Source: Deinococcus sp.
GTDB taxonomy: Bacteria > Deinococcota > Deinococci > Deinococcales > Deinococcaceae
DNA length: 27,889 bases
Direction: 5' to 3'
Assembly: GCF_018260555.1 (NCBI RefSeq)
Contig: NZ_JAGLBB010000045.1
Span: 1 to 27,889, forward strand
Shown: one piece after another, positions 1 to 10,147 of the stretch
Position numbering within the stretch: position 1 is the stretch's first letter
Layout: each line of letters begins with the position of its first letter
Notes under the pieces: model-generated
What the model saw: the letters and a program-made list of their open reading frames with translations, nothing else
Told to the model about the DNA's origin: nothing
Database searches by the model: none
Translations under genes and position numbers: made by a program

Positions 1-1
1 C

Positions 2-129
2 TAAGTACGTTGAAGCTCACATTGCGCCATGCCGGGAAAGCGCCGGAACCTCTCCATTCCCGCTCCAACGTACTTTCTTCTGCTCCGCGCTCCGCGCGGT
101 TTATCTATAAGATAAACGCAGTGTACTTA
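2..129 (+). repeat. Family II stem-loop repeat, copy A (full length)
   Basis: This 128-bp non-coding element begins TAAGTAC and ends GTACTTA, so its ends are inverted repeats. It has two stem-loops. In the first, AAGTACGTTGAAGC (3-16) pairs with GCTCCAACGTACTT (62-75), 13 of 14 positions. The second is a perfect hairpin, GTTTATC (99-105) with GATAAAC (111-117). Nearly the same element lies at 7347-7473, and a shortened copy lies at 20812-20878. No protein is convincing here. Between this copy and the next repeat (130-246) I see nothing I can name. Confidence 0.85.
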
Positions 130-246
130 AGCCGTATTCAGACTGGACGGCCCGCAGAGCCGCTCAAGCGGCCACCGTATGAGACGGCTTCCGCTTGCTT
201 CGGTGTATGGGGCGGCTGCCCTGTTCCCTGTGATGAACCTGACTGC

Positions 247-383
247 TCATATGGACTCTGATTGAATAGGCTGCGAAGCCCGTTCAATCCGAGCGAATCG
301 AGTGGGAGCCGAATCGGGTTCCGGACGTGGAGCTGGCCATCCGGTGAAGTCCCGGATTATCGGCGAAACAAACGGAATCCGTA

Positions 384-386
<3 letters not shown>
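247..386 (-). repeat. Family I palindromic repeat docked on the stop codon of the DUF512 gene
   Basis: Read on the minus strand the element starts TGATACGGATTCCG (386-373), and the first TGA is the stop codon of the gene at 384-1904. The far end is TCATATGGACTCTG on the plus strand (247-260), so both ends carry a related inverted T(G/C)ATA(C/T)GGA motif. The middle carries the family core (CCCACTCG...CGCTCGGATTGAAC on the minus strand). Related copies lie near 2586, 4587, 6951, 10083, 13645, 20886, 21547, 21720 and 26642. Confidence 0.75.
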
Positions 387-1904
<1,518 letters not shown>

Positions 1905-2003
1905 AACACATCACCCCTTTTCGGGACTCCAGTGGCGGCCCCGCATCAAGCACAACAGCTTAACAACCCCGCACGGAGCCGGGTGTGAGTCAAGGCGGGA
2001 TTG

Positions 2004-2033
2004 GCGGGGTGGGCGCGAACGCCCCGGCCCCGC
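2004..2033 (-). terminator. Probable terminator of the rib operon
   Basis: A strong GC hairpin starts 8 bases after the ribH stop codon. On the minus strand GCGGGG, three unpaired bases, GGGCG, a TTCG loop, CGCCC, one unpaired base and CCCCGC form two stacked stems. No clear T-run follows, so termination is inferred from position and stability. Confidence 0.55.
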
Positions 2034-2040
2034 TCCCCGC

Positions 2041-2505
2041 CTACCCGATCTGTTTCAGCAGGTTCACCGTCTCGATCATTGCCAGGACCGCCTCGCCGCC
2101 CTTGTTCCCGGCCTTGATTCCGGCGCGGTTCAGGGCCTGCTCGACCGTGTCAGTGGTCAACACCCCGAACGCCACTGGGATACCCGTGTGCAGGCTGGTG
2201 TTCAGGATGCCGCTGGCCGCCCCGCCCGCCACGAAATCGTAGTGATCAGTGTCGCCCTTGATGACGGCCCCCAGGCACACCACCGCGTCGTACTGTGCAC
2301 TCTCGGCAAGTTTGCGGGCGATCAGGGGAACCTCGTAACTGCCGGGCGCCAGGAAATGATCGAGGTTCTCGGTCTTCCCGCCGTGCTGCACGAACGCCAG
2401 CTCCGCTCCCTCCACCAGACGGTCCACGATCAGGTGGTTCCAGCGGGTACTGACAAGGGCGAACTTCAGGTCGGTGGCAAGCAGATTGGCTTCAATTCGG
2501 TTCAT
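2041..2505 (-). CDS. ribH: 6,7-dimethyl-8-ribityllumazine synthase
   Basis: This 154-residue protein has the usual length for lumazine synthase. The enzyme condenses 5-amino-6-ribitylamino-uracil with 3,4-dihydroxy-2-butanone 4-phosphate, the penultimate step of riboflavin synthesis. Visible signatures are SRWN near residue 20, PGSYEVPLIA, GAVIKGDTDHYDFV with the catalytic histidine, and a C-terminal AGNKGGEA. The open frame extends 49 codons upstream, but the ATG at 2505 is chosen because AAGGAG lies 7 bases before it and the conserved part begins there. It is the last gene of the rib operon. The 180-bp gap to ribBA holds a repeat, so translation is probably not coupled to ribBA, which fits its own strong ribosome binding site. 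Confidence 0.95.
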   Translation of the reverse strand: MNRIEANLLATDLKFALVSTRWNHLIVDRLVEGAELAFVQHGGKTENLDHFLAPGSYEVPLIARKLAESAQYDAVVCLGAVIKGDTDHYDFVAGGAASGILNTSLHTGIPVAFGVLTTDTVEQALNRAGIKAGNKGGEAVLAMIETVNLLKQIG

Positions 2506-2512
2506 GGTGGGT

Positions 2513-2518
2513 CTCCTT
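2513..2518 (-). promoter_or_regulatory. Shine-Dalgarno site that fixes the ribH start
   Basis: AAGGAG on the minus strand, 7 bases before the ATG at 2505. It rules out the longer frame that runs up to 2652 through repeat DNA. Confidence 0.85.
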
Positions 2519-2585
2519 ATAGGTGATGGGTGGTCAGGTGCAGATTCCTGCACTCCGTCCTGCGCCCTTCTACGGGTCAAAGGAC

Positions 2586-2670
2586 TGATACGGAGTGCGG
2601 TTTTGGGACCGGGCAGATGCGACGAGAAATGGCAGACGCCCCTGGACGGCATGGAGCGCCGTCCGTCTGA
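2586..2670 (+). repeat. Family I palindromic repeat between ribBA and ribH
   Basis: Starts TGATACGGAGTGCGG and ends CGCCGTCCGTCTGA, which are imperfect inverted ends. The interior shares the stretch around CAGACGCCCCTGG and CATGGAGCG-type sequence with the copy at 21547-21652. It lies in the 180-bp gap inside the rib operon and would be transcribed as part of the mRNA. Confidence 0.7.
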
Positions 2671-2685
2671 GGCGCTCTGCGCCGC

Positions 2686-3887
<1,202 letters not shown>

Positions 3888-3891
<4 letters not shown>

Positions 3892-4562
3892 GCCGTCACC
3901 TCCCCATCAGGCTGTTGTGGCTGATAGGGCTGTTCTGGCGTCCAGTCGCGCATCAGGATCAGCCGCTCGGCGTACTTGGCCATCTGATCGGCCTCCAGGT
4001 TGACTGTTGTACCCGCCGCCCAGGTGTGCAGCGTGGTGACGTGCAGCGTGTGCGGCACGAGCCACAGCGTAAATTCGTCGGGGCGCAGGTCGGCGCGGCT
4101 CCCGGCGGGGCCGCCCGCGTCCACGACCGTCAGGCTCACGCCGTCCACGGTGACGCTGCCCTTGGGCACGAGGTAGCGCGCCAGGTGTGGCGCGGCGCGC
4201 ACGGTCATGGTGTACGCGCCGGGCTGGGCGTCCACGCGCACGATCAGGCCCACGCCGTCCACGTGCCCGCTCACGACGTGCCCGCCGAACCGCGCCCGGG
4301 CGGTCATGGCGCGCTCCAGGTTGACCTTCACGCCCGCCCGCCAGTGCGGGGCCGTTTTGGCGAGGGTCTCGCGGCTCAGGTCCACGGTGAAGCCCGCCGC
4401 GTCCCAGGTGGTCACGGTCAGGCAGGTGCCGTTCACGGCGATACTCTCGCCCAGTTCCAGGTCGTCCCACATGCGGGCAGGCTGAATGGTGACGCTCAGG
4501 TTGCCCTCGTTGTCAGTGGTGCGGGCAATCTGCCCGACCTGTTCGATGATTCCAGTAAACAT
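3888..4562 (-). CDS. ribE: Riboflavin synthase, alpha subunit
   Basis: This 224-residue protein carries the two tandem lumazine-binding barrels of riboflavin synthase, which dismutates two 6,7-dimethyl-8-ribityllumazine molecules. It opens with the diagnostic MFTGIIE. Barrel repeats show VNGTCLTV in the first half and VDGVSLTV in the second, and GHVVSGHVDGVG lies between them. A GAGGT Shine-Dalgarno sequence lies about 7 bases before the ATG. The stop codon overlaps the ribBA GTG. Upstream, a 128-bp gap to ribD is filled by repeat DNA, so this gene relies on its own ribosome binding site. The C-terminus (QPYQPQQPDGE) is a short glutamine- and proline-rich tail beyond the usual fold. The gene is also called ribC in some organisms. 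Confidence 0.95.
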
Positions 4563-4586
4563 ACTTTGACCTCGGGTGAAGGAAGG

Positions 4587-4693
4587 CTCGGATTGATTCA
4601 GAACGGCGGCGAACCTATCGGAATCCGTTTTGCTCCCACTCGCTTCGCTCGGGTTGGTTCAGAACTGCACCGAATCAACCCGAGTCCGTTTCA
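4587..4693 (-). repeat. Family I palindromic repeat docked on the ribD stop codon
   Basis: Read on the minus strand the element begins TGAAACGGACTCGG, and TGA (4693-4691) is the ribD stop. The core CCCACTCG...CGCTCGGG is present, and a second palindromic module (GATTGATTCAGAAC...ATCGGAATCCG) follows in tandem towards ribE. It fills most of the ribD-ribE gap. Confidence 0.75.
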
Positions 4694-5791
4694 GATACGC
4701 GGGATGTCGTTCAGCAGGCCGGTGATCAGAACATCCACTCCCAGCGTCTCGACCCTGAGGTCCCGCACGGCCTGCGCCCCGTGCATGGGCCGCTCGGGAG
4801 CGCTCAGGGGGCTCAGGCCCGCGCCAAGAAGTTTCGGGGCGAGAAAGACCCGCACCTCATCCACCAGTCCCTGCGCGAGAAAGGCGCTCAGGAGAGTCGG
4901 GCCGCCTTCGAGCAACACGCTGCCGACCCCCAGGTCAGCCAGTCCGCGCAGGGCGTCTGGCAGGCAGGCGGCGCGCTGCACGGTGATCCCGGCGGCCTCG
5001 TGCGCGGCAGCGTCGGCGTCCGGGGCGGTCACGAGGACGGCCCCGTCCCGCCAGGCGCGGGCGTGCGGGTCACTCGCCGCGCGGCGGTCGAACACCACGG
5101 GGCGCGGGTCACGGCCACCCGGCACGCCGCGTGTCGTCAGGGCCGGGTCGTCCAGACTCAGGGTGCCGCTACCGACCGCAATGGCGTCCAGTTCGTCGCG
5201 CCAGCGCATGGTGCGCCCGCGGGCCTCGGGGCCGCTCACGGCTCCATTCGCCTCGCCGGGCGCAGCGACCTTGCCGTCCAGGGTCATGGCGTACTTCGCC
5301 ACCACCCACGGGCGGCCCCGCACCACTGCGCTGCGGAACCCCGCCTGCTGCCGCTCGGCCTGCGCCCCCAGCACGCCGAGCGCGACCTCGATCCTGGCGT
5401 CCCGGAGCTTCTGCACGCCGCGTCCCGAAACGCGCGGATTCGGGTCCAGCGCCGCCACGACTACGCGCCGCACGCCCGCCGCGATCAGCGCGTCCGCGCA
5501 GGGCGGCGTGCGCCCGTGGTGACTGCACGGCTCCAGCGTCACGTACGCCACCGCGCCGCGTGCCCGCGCGCCCGCCGCACGCAGGGCGAACGCTTCCGCG
5601 TGCGGCTCACCGGCCCTCGGATGAAAACCTCGCCCTACCACCGTCCCTTGCTGCACGATCACGCAGCCCACGGGGGGATTCGGCGCGGTGCGGCCCAGTC
5701 CTCTGGCAGCCTGCTCAAGCGCGAGCGTCATGAAGCGCTCGTCGGCAGGCAGTGCCGCCACCCCAGGGGGCAGAGCATTCACTTCATACAT
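4691..5791 (-). CDS. ribD: Bifunctional diaminohydroxyphosphoribosylaminopyrimidine deaminase / 5-amino-6-uracil reductase
   Basis: This 366-residue protein carries out the second and third steps of the GTP branch of riboflavin synthesis. The deaminase domain (about 18-150) shows the zinc site H64-A-E66 and PCSHHGRTPPC with C89 and C98. The reductase domain (about 150-366) shows AKYAMTLDGKVA and a C-terminal LLEGGPTLLSAFL. The ATG at 5791 is used because no other start lies in frame between it and the riboswitch. It has no Shine-Dalgarno sequence immediately upstream; the nearest good one is 36 bases away, inside the riboswitch P1 helix, with a hairpin in between. It is the first gene of the operon. 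The stop codon is the first triplet of a repeat, so the last codons may have been altered by insertion. Confidence 0.95.
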   Translation of the reverse strand: MYEVNALPPGVAALPADERFMTLALEQAARGLGRTAPNPPVGCVIVQQGTVVGRGFHPRAGEPHAEAFALRAAGARARGAVAYVTLEPCSHHGRTPPCADALIAAGVRRVVVAALDPNPRVSGRGVQKLRDARIEVALGVLGAQAERQQAGFRSAVVRGRPWVVAKYAMTLDGKVAAPGEANGAVSGPEARGRTMRWRDELDAIAVGSGTLSLDDPALTTRGVPGGRDPRPVVFDRRAASDPHARAWRDGAVLVTAPDADAAAHEAAGITVQRAACLPDALRGLADLGVGSVLLEGGPTLLSAFLAQGLVDEVRVFLAPKLLGAGLSPLSAPERPMHGAQAVRDLRVETLGVDVLITGLLNDIPRI

Positions 5792-5798
5792 GGTCTGT

Positions 5799-5825
5799 CG
5801 CCGCCCGCCGGGGTGGCAGGCAGCG
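5799..5825 (-). promoter_or_regulatory. Spacer hairpin between the rib Shine-Dalgarno site and the ribD start
   Basis: On the minus strand CGCTGCCTGCC pairs over 11 positions with GGCGGGCGGCG around a 5-base loop, using two G:U pairs that would be mismatches if the plus strand were transcribed. It sits exactly between GAAGGAGG (5835-5828) and the ATG (5791). No T-run follows, so it is not a normal terminator. Confidence 0.65.
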
Positions 5826-5827
5826 TT

Positions 5828-6049
<222 letters not shown>

Positions 6050-6079
6050 CAGAGCGGGCCACCTAGAAAGTAACAGGCT

Positions 6080-6122
6080 TTCCCCGAACGGGTGTGGGAG
6101 AAATCAGACACCCACCGGGGAA
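6080..6122 (-). terminator. Probable terminator after the sirtuin gene
   Basis: Starts 3 bases after the sirtuin stop. On the minus strand TTCCCCG (6122-6116) pairs with CGGGGAA (6086-6080), and inside it GGGTGT pairs with ACACCC. The following sequence is only mildly T-rich. It separates the sirtuin transcript from the rib leader. Confidence 0.55.
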
Positions 6123-6125
6123 CAG

Positions 6126-6866
6126 TCAGCCGTTCCCCAGCAGAGCCGCCAGCCCGCGTGACGCGACGTCCCGCACGGCGAAGGTCATCTGGTGCGAGAT
6201 CTCGGTCTCGGTGGGGTTGATCTCGATGGCGATCCCGCCGCGCCGCAGGGTCTCGGCGGCCAGTCCGGCAGCGGGGTACACGGCGCCGCTCGTCCCGATG
6301 ACCAGCGCGACCTGCGCGGCAGCGAAGGCGTCCTGCGCGGCCTCCAGGGCGTCACCCGGCAGGAGTTCGCCGAACCAGACCACGTTGGGCCGCATGCGGT
6401 TCCCGAGCGGCGAGGTGGGCGGCGTGACCAGTTCGGTGGGCGCGGCGAGCGGGAAGGTCTGGCCCGTCACCTCATCCCGGGCGCTCAGGAGATTGCCGTG
6501 CAGTTCCACAACCCGCCCGCCGTGCGTACCACTGCCCGCGCGGTGGTGCAGGCCGTCCACGTTCTGCGTGGCCAGGAAGAACCCCGGCCCCTTCTGAGCC
6601 TCCAGCCGCGCGAGCAGCTGGTGGGCGCCGTTCGGCTGCGCGGCCAGCACGTCCCGGTAACGGCCCGCGTACCACTCCCACACCATCACCGGATCGCGGG
6701 CGTACGCGGGCGGACTGGCAAGATCCTCGGGTTTAAAGCGCGCCCAGTGGCCCGTCTGCGCGTCCCGGAAGGTGGGAATGCCGCTCTCGGCACTGACGCC
6801 CGCTCCGGTCAGCACGGCAACGCGGGAAGCAGAGTGCAGGGCAGCGCGGGCAGCAGCGAGATCCAT
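6126..6866 (-). CDS. SIR2-family NAD-dependent protein deacylase (class III sirtuin) lacking zinc cysteines
   Basis: This 246-residue protein removes acyl groups from lysine using NAD. It shows GAGVSAESGIPTFR (21-34), QNVDGLH (101-107), the catalytic histidine H123 in LHGN, VVWFGE, and the NAD-binding IGTSGAVYPAAGL. Y66 and R69 match the YXXR pair of SIRT5/CobB-type enzymes, which prefer succinyl or malonyl lysine. The zinc-binding cysteines normally found between LHG and the VVWFGE motif are missing; there is no cysteine in the whole protein. The ATG at 6866 is chosen because the family N-terminus starts there and a -10 box lies 6 bases upstream. A longer frame runs through repeat DNA and is not real. 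It lies next to the rib operon but has a probable terminator. Confidence 0.93.
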   Translation of the reverse strand: MDLAAARAALHSASRVAVLTGAGVSAESGIPTFRDAQTGHWARFKPEDLASPPAYARDPVMVWEWYAGRYRDVLAAQPNGAHQLLARLEAQKGPGFFLATQNVDGLHHRAGSGTHGGRVVELHGNLLSARDEVTGQTFPLAAPTELVTPPTSPLGNRMRPNVVWFGELLPGDALEAAQDAFAAAQVALVIGTSGAVYPAAGLAAETLRRGGIAIEINPTETEISHQMTFAVRDVASRGLAALLGNG

Positions 6867-6872
6867 GCAGCC

Positions 6873-6878
6873 AGGGTA
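6873..6878 (-). promoter_or_regulatory. -10 box for leaderless sirtuin mRNA
   Basis: TACCCT on the minus strand ends 6 bases before the ATG at 6866, so transcription should start at or next to the start codon. No clear -35. Confidence 0.5.
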
Positions 6879-6950
6879 ACCCGGAGCGGGGCAGGAAACG
6901 GTCCCATTCTGACGGCGCTCCCGCCCGCAAAGGGGCATCTGTTGTTTTTT

Positions 6951-7135
6951 CTCGCATCCGCCCGGGTTGATCCGGAACCCCACCGAATCAATCGGAATCC
7001 GCCTACTACGGACTGCCGCTCCATTCCGCCACAGTCGGGAAGGCGCCGCCTGCGGCTCCATGCCGCGAAATCCGCCCTGTTCCCACTCGCTCCGCTCGGA
7101 TAGATTCGGAACCCCACCGAATCAATCGGAATCCG
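6951..7135 (+). repeat. Two tandem Family I palindromic repeats in the 604-bp gap upstream of the sirtuin
   Basis: Two modules share the stretch CACCGAATCAATCGGAATCC. The first follows CTCGCATCCGCCCGGG (from 6954), the second CCCACTCGCTCCGCTCGGA (from 7082). In each, GAT(T/C)CGG pairs with a CCGAATC. Between them lies ACGGACTGCCGCTCCATTCC, also part of the family. The gap 6867-7470 has no gene; besides these repeats it holds a terminator (7155-7199), a fragment TGCGGACTGCGCTCCATAC (7275-7293) and Family II copy B. Confidence 0.75.
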
Positions 7136-7154
7136 TACAACCTGATCGCCACGA

Positions 7155-7199
7155 GAAAAAAGGGCCGCCCGGCCGGGGGAACATCGGCGGGCGGTCCTT
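7155..7199 (-). terminator. Rho-independent terminator downstream of the broken phosphodiesterase gene
   Basis: On the minus strand AAGGACCGCCCG (7199-7188) pairs with CGGGCGGCCCTT (7171-7160) with one mismatch, followed by a T-run (7161-7155). It lies about 270 bp after the stop codon at 7471, with a Family II repeat between. Confidence 0.75.
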
Positions 7200-7346
7200 G
7201 ACGTGGGGCGGGGGCTGGGCAGGGCGCGGGTGATCACCGCGCCGTGTCTGCCGCATTCAGGATTTCAATGTGTTATGCGGACTGCGCTCCATACACCGGG
7301 GAGGGAGGGGGATTCCGGCAGGTCGGCGCGGGCCGCTGGCCGGGGT

Positions 7347-7473
7347 TAAAGACGTTGAAGCTACCATTGCGAGATTCCGGGAAAGCGCCGGAACCTCTCC
7401 ATTCCCGCTCCAACGTCTTTCTTCTGCTCCGCGCTCCGCGCGGTTTATCGACAAGATAAACGCAGTGTACTTA
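7347..7473 (+). repeat. Family II stem-loop repeat, copy B; supplies a stop codon
   Basis: This 127-bp copy matches 2-129. The left arm AAAGACGTTGAAGC (7348-7361) and the right arm ending GTCTTT still pair, although both differ from copy A (AAGTAC and GTACTT), a compensatory change. The GTTTATC/GATAAAC hairpin is kept with a different loop. The terminal GTACTTA (7467-7473) gives, on the minus strand, the TAA stop of the phosphodiesterase gene. Confidence 0.85.
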
Positions 7474-9899
7474 GCGGCGGCCGACGCCGGGCGCGAGGGT
7501 CAGGGGCGCGTCGAGTTTCAGCCAGATGAACTCGTTGCTGTCCTTGACGGTGGCGCCGCGCCCGCCAGTGCCGGGGTAGTTGTTGTCGTTGGCGACGAGG
7601 ACGGTACTCGCGTCGAGCACGATGACGTTCTCGATGGTCACGTACGGGAAGCGGAACACGCCGCCGGTCGTGCTGGGCGCCAGTCCCTGCGGGTCGGCGA
7701 TGTTCAGCAGGTCGGCCAGCAGGGTCTTTTTCAGGGTGCCGTCGGTGTTCCGGTCGGTCAGGCTGACGCGGTAAAGGCGTTTGGTGCGGGCGGCGTCTCC
7801 GCTGCTGCTGTCGCGTTCGATCACGATCAGTTCCGAGGCGTTCACGGGGGTCATGTCCCCGATGGCGTTGGTGGGCGCGTCGAGCGGGTAACGGCCGGTC
7901 AGGGTCCACTTCTGCGTGGCAAGGTCAATGGCGTGCAGGCGCAGCTGGCCGGGCGTGTCGCCGGCCACGGTTTTTTCCAGCAGGGCGTACAGGGTCTTCC
8001 CGTCGGGGCTGAGGGTCAGGCCCTCGAAACCGCCGCTGCTGCCCAGCGTGGCGGCGCTGCTGCTGGCGCCCTGCGTGAAGGCGGGGTGCTGGGGGCTGCG
8101 GACTTCAGGCGCGGCGTACTCGGCGACCACCTTCGCGCCGGTGGCGGGGAAATCGGTGAACAGGCCGTCCACGCCCGCCTGAATGGCCTGCCGCATCTCG
8201 GCTTCGGGGTTGTTGGCGTACTGCGCGGCCAGGAAGGGGGGTTCGTTCCGGAAGGTGTACGGGTGCACGAGCAGCCCGGCGGTGTGTGCGCGTGTCACGA
8301 AGTCCGTGGTCTGCCCCTTGCCGTCGATGATCCAGCTCTTGCTGGGGCCGATGCCGCTGGCGTACGTGGCGATGTCACGCAGGCCGGCCAGGGTGGTCAG
8401 GTCGGCGTTCTGGCGGGGGTCCTTGCGGGCGCTCAGGTCGTAGGGCGCGCCGGTCTGGCCGCCCAGCAACTGCACGAGCGGGAGTTTCACGCCGGCAGCG
8501 GGCATGATGGTGCTGCTCAGTTCGCGCAGGTTGGCCGTCTCGAACGACTGGATGAACACACGCGCCGGGTCCGTGAAGCCTTCTTTCTTCAGGGTGTCGA
8601 TCAGCAGTTGCGAGGTGTTCACGCGTGCCTGCGCGGCCATGAAGGTGGGGTGCTTCGTTTCGGGGTAGATACCGACCCGGCGGCCGGTGCGGGTTTCGGT
8701 CTCGCGAACCAGGGCGATGATCTCGCTCAGGGTGGGCACCTCGAACTGCCCGTCGAAGGTGCGGCCACGCAGGGCCGGGAGGCGCTCCACGGCGCGCAGG
8801 GTCTTGAGTTCCGCCAGCGTGAAATCCTCGACCCAGTACCCCGTGACGTCCTGTCCGTCGAGGTTCTTGGTCTTCACGCGCCCGGCGAATTCGGGGCGGG
8901 TGGCGACATCTGTGGTGGCCTCCGTGACCTTGCCGTCCTTATCCAGGACAGCCATGACCGGTTCGTGCCGGGCGACCAGCACGCCGTCTTTCGTGACGAC
9001 CAGGTCGGGTTCGATGAAGTCCGCGCCGGCCTCGATGGCCACCCGGTAGGATTCCAGGGTGTGTTCCGGGCGGGTGCCGCTGCTGCCCCGGTGCCCGATC
9101 ACGATGGGCGGCCTGCCGGTCAGGGTGCTGAGGCCCGCCAGGTTTGGGGTGGGGATGGGCGCACCCAGCAGTACGCCGTCCGCGCTGAAGTGCAGCAGGT
9201 ACGGCCCGAACTCGTCGCCCACCCACAGGGTCCCGTCGGGCGCGATCACGAAACCTTCCGGGTCGAAGTCTGCGCCGGTCAGCAGGCGCTCCGGGCTGGC
9301 CTCGTTCACGATCTGCCACGGCACGCGCCGCTCCGGGTCACGCAGTTGAATAAACGCCCCTACCTCCACCTTCCCCGCGCCCTTGGGCGCGGTTTTCGGG
9401 GTGAGCGTCAGGCGGTGCAGGCGCAGCAGAGAATCGGCGCTGTTGTTCTTCGCGCCGAACCCGTTGTCACTGAGGAAGAGGTAGGGTAACTGCTCAGCAG
9501 GGTAAATTGCTCAGAATCTGAATTCAGCCCTATAAATTGCTAAGAAGCTGCTTTCAAATGACTGAAATTGCCGATATGGGCGAATTGGTTCGTCCAAGGC
9601 AGATTTGCAGTAACTATTATGCTCATACAAAACGGGAACAAGCGTTTTTTGCCGTGTTTATCGTGCTGAGCAGTTACGAGGTAGGTGCCGTCCCGCGCGA
9701 ACTGCACGCCGCTGAAGCCCTGCACCGGCTGCCCCTGAAAGCGGGGCTGGCCGCGCAGGCCGTTACTCCACGCGCCGCTGGCCGGCCCGGCAGCGAAGGT
9801 ATCGGCCGGCAGTTCCGCGTACCCGGCCAGGGTAACGGCCTGCGCGGACCCCACGCCCAGCGCCAGCGCACCGGACAGGCGGATCATGAGGGCTTTCAT
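7471..9899 (-). pseudogene. Secreted phytase-like protein with embedded glycerophosphodiester phosphodiesterase domain, interrupted by a MITE
   Basis: The gene is read in two parts. The 5' part (9899-9678) encodes a signal peptide (MKALMIRLSGALALGVGSAQA) and the start of an esterase-like phytase fold. The 3' part (9485-7471) continues that fold (SDNGFGAKNNSADSLLRLH), then carries a GDPD domain (IGHRGSSGTRPEHTLESY, EPDLV, HEP) and returns to the phytase-like fold (GGFEGLTLSPDGKTLYALLE). Removing the 192-bp insert and one 8-bp duplication (200 bp) joins the parts in frame as DGTYL-FLSDNGFG, giving 742 codons plus stop. The intact product would be exported and would release glycerol 3-phosphate from phosphodiesters, beside the ugp uptake genes. 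As it stands the N-terminal part runs into the insert and the 3' frame lacks an export signal, so function is probably lost. The stop codon lies in a Family II repeat. Confidence 0.88.
9486..9677. mobile_element. MITE-like element with 14-bp inverted ends and 8-bp target duplication
   Basis: The ends are GTAACTGCTCAGCA (9486-9499) and TGCTGAGCAGTTAC (9664-9677), perfect inverted repeats. The flanks are the direct repeat GAGGTAGG at 9478-9485 and 9678-9685. The 192-bp interior is visibly more AT-rich than the surroundings and has no transposase frame. Near the left end, TAAATTGCT occurs twice 30 bp apart (9503, 9533), each followed by related sequence, perhaps transposase binding sites. GTAA ends with 8-bp duplications resemble the IS66 family, but I cannot assign it. 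Confidence 0.9.
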
Positions 9900-10035
9900 G
9901 GACGTGCGTGCGTTCGGTGAGGGATTCACATCTGTCAGTTGAAGCCGCGCACGTCAGAGGAACGTGCGCGGCCGGTCAGCCCGGAGTCAGGGACGTGCAC
10001 AGGCATTCGGGGAGTGACCTTGAAGGGACGTCCGT

Positions 10036-10063
10036 CTGGTTTGGTAACTGCTCAGCTGGTTTG
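10036..10063. mobile_element. Footprint of the same MITE family
   Basis: CTGGTTTG (10036-10043), GTAACTGCTCAG (10044-10055), CTGGTTTG (10056-10063). The 12 central bases equal the left end of the element at 9486, and the flanks are an 8-bp direct repeat, the same length as that element's target duplication. It reads as a remnant after imprecise excision or internal deletion. The gap 9900-10144 otherwise holds only the Family I repeat below. Confidence 0.75.
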
Positions 10064-10082
10064 TTGATAACCCGGAACCCGC

Positions 10083-10147
10083 CCTGCTCCCACTCGCTCC
10101 GCTCGGATTGATTCGGAACTGCGCCGAATCAATCGGAATCGGTCTTA
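10083..10147 (-). repeat. Family I palindromic repeat docked on the ugpE stop codon
   Basis: Read on the minus strand it begins TAAGACCGATTCCGATTG, a diverged form of TGATACGGATTCCG, and TAA (10147-10145) is the stop of ugpE. TTGATTCGG (10108-10116) and CCGAATCAA (10124-10132) form a 9-bp hairpin with a 7-base loop. The core CCCACTCGCTCCGCTCGGA follows. Confidence 0.75.

Noticed and set aside
3915..5522. A 535-codon open frame on the plus strand across ribE and ribD
   Set aside because: It runs antisense across two complete enzyme genes and the repeat between them.
5799..5825. Transcription terminator of the FMN riboswitch
   Set aside because: No T-run follows the hairpin and the ATG is only 7 bases away, so a translational role fits better.
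6867..7061. N-terminal extension of the sirtuin frame
   Set aside because: The extra 65 codons are repeat DNA; the family N-terminus and the -10 box support the start at 6866.
7270..9489. A 739-codon open frame on the plus strand
   Set aside because: It is antisense to the signature-bearing phosphodiesterase gene; long shadow frames are expected at this GC content. Its translation has no recognisable motif.
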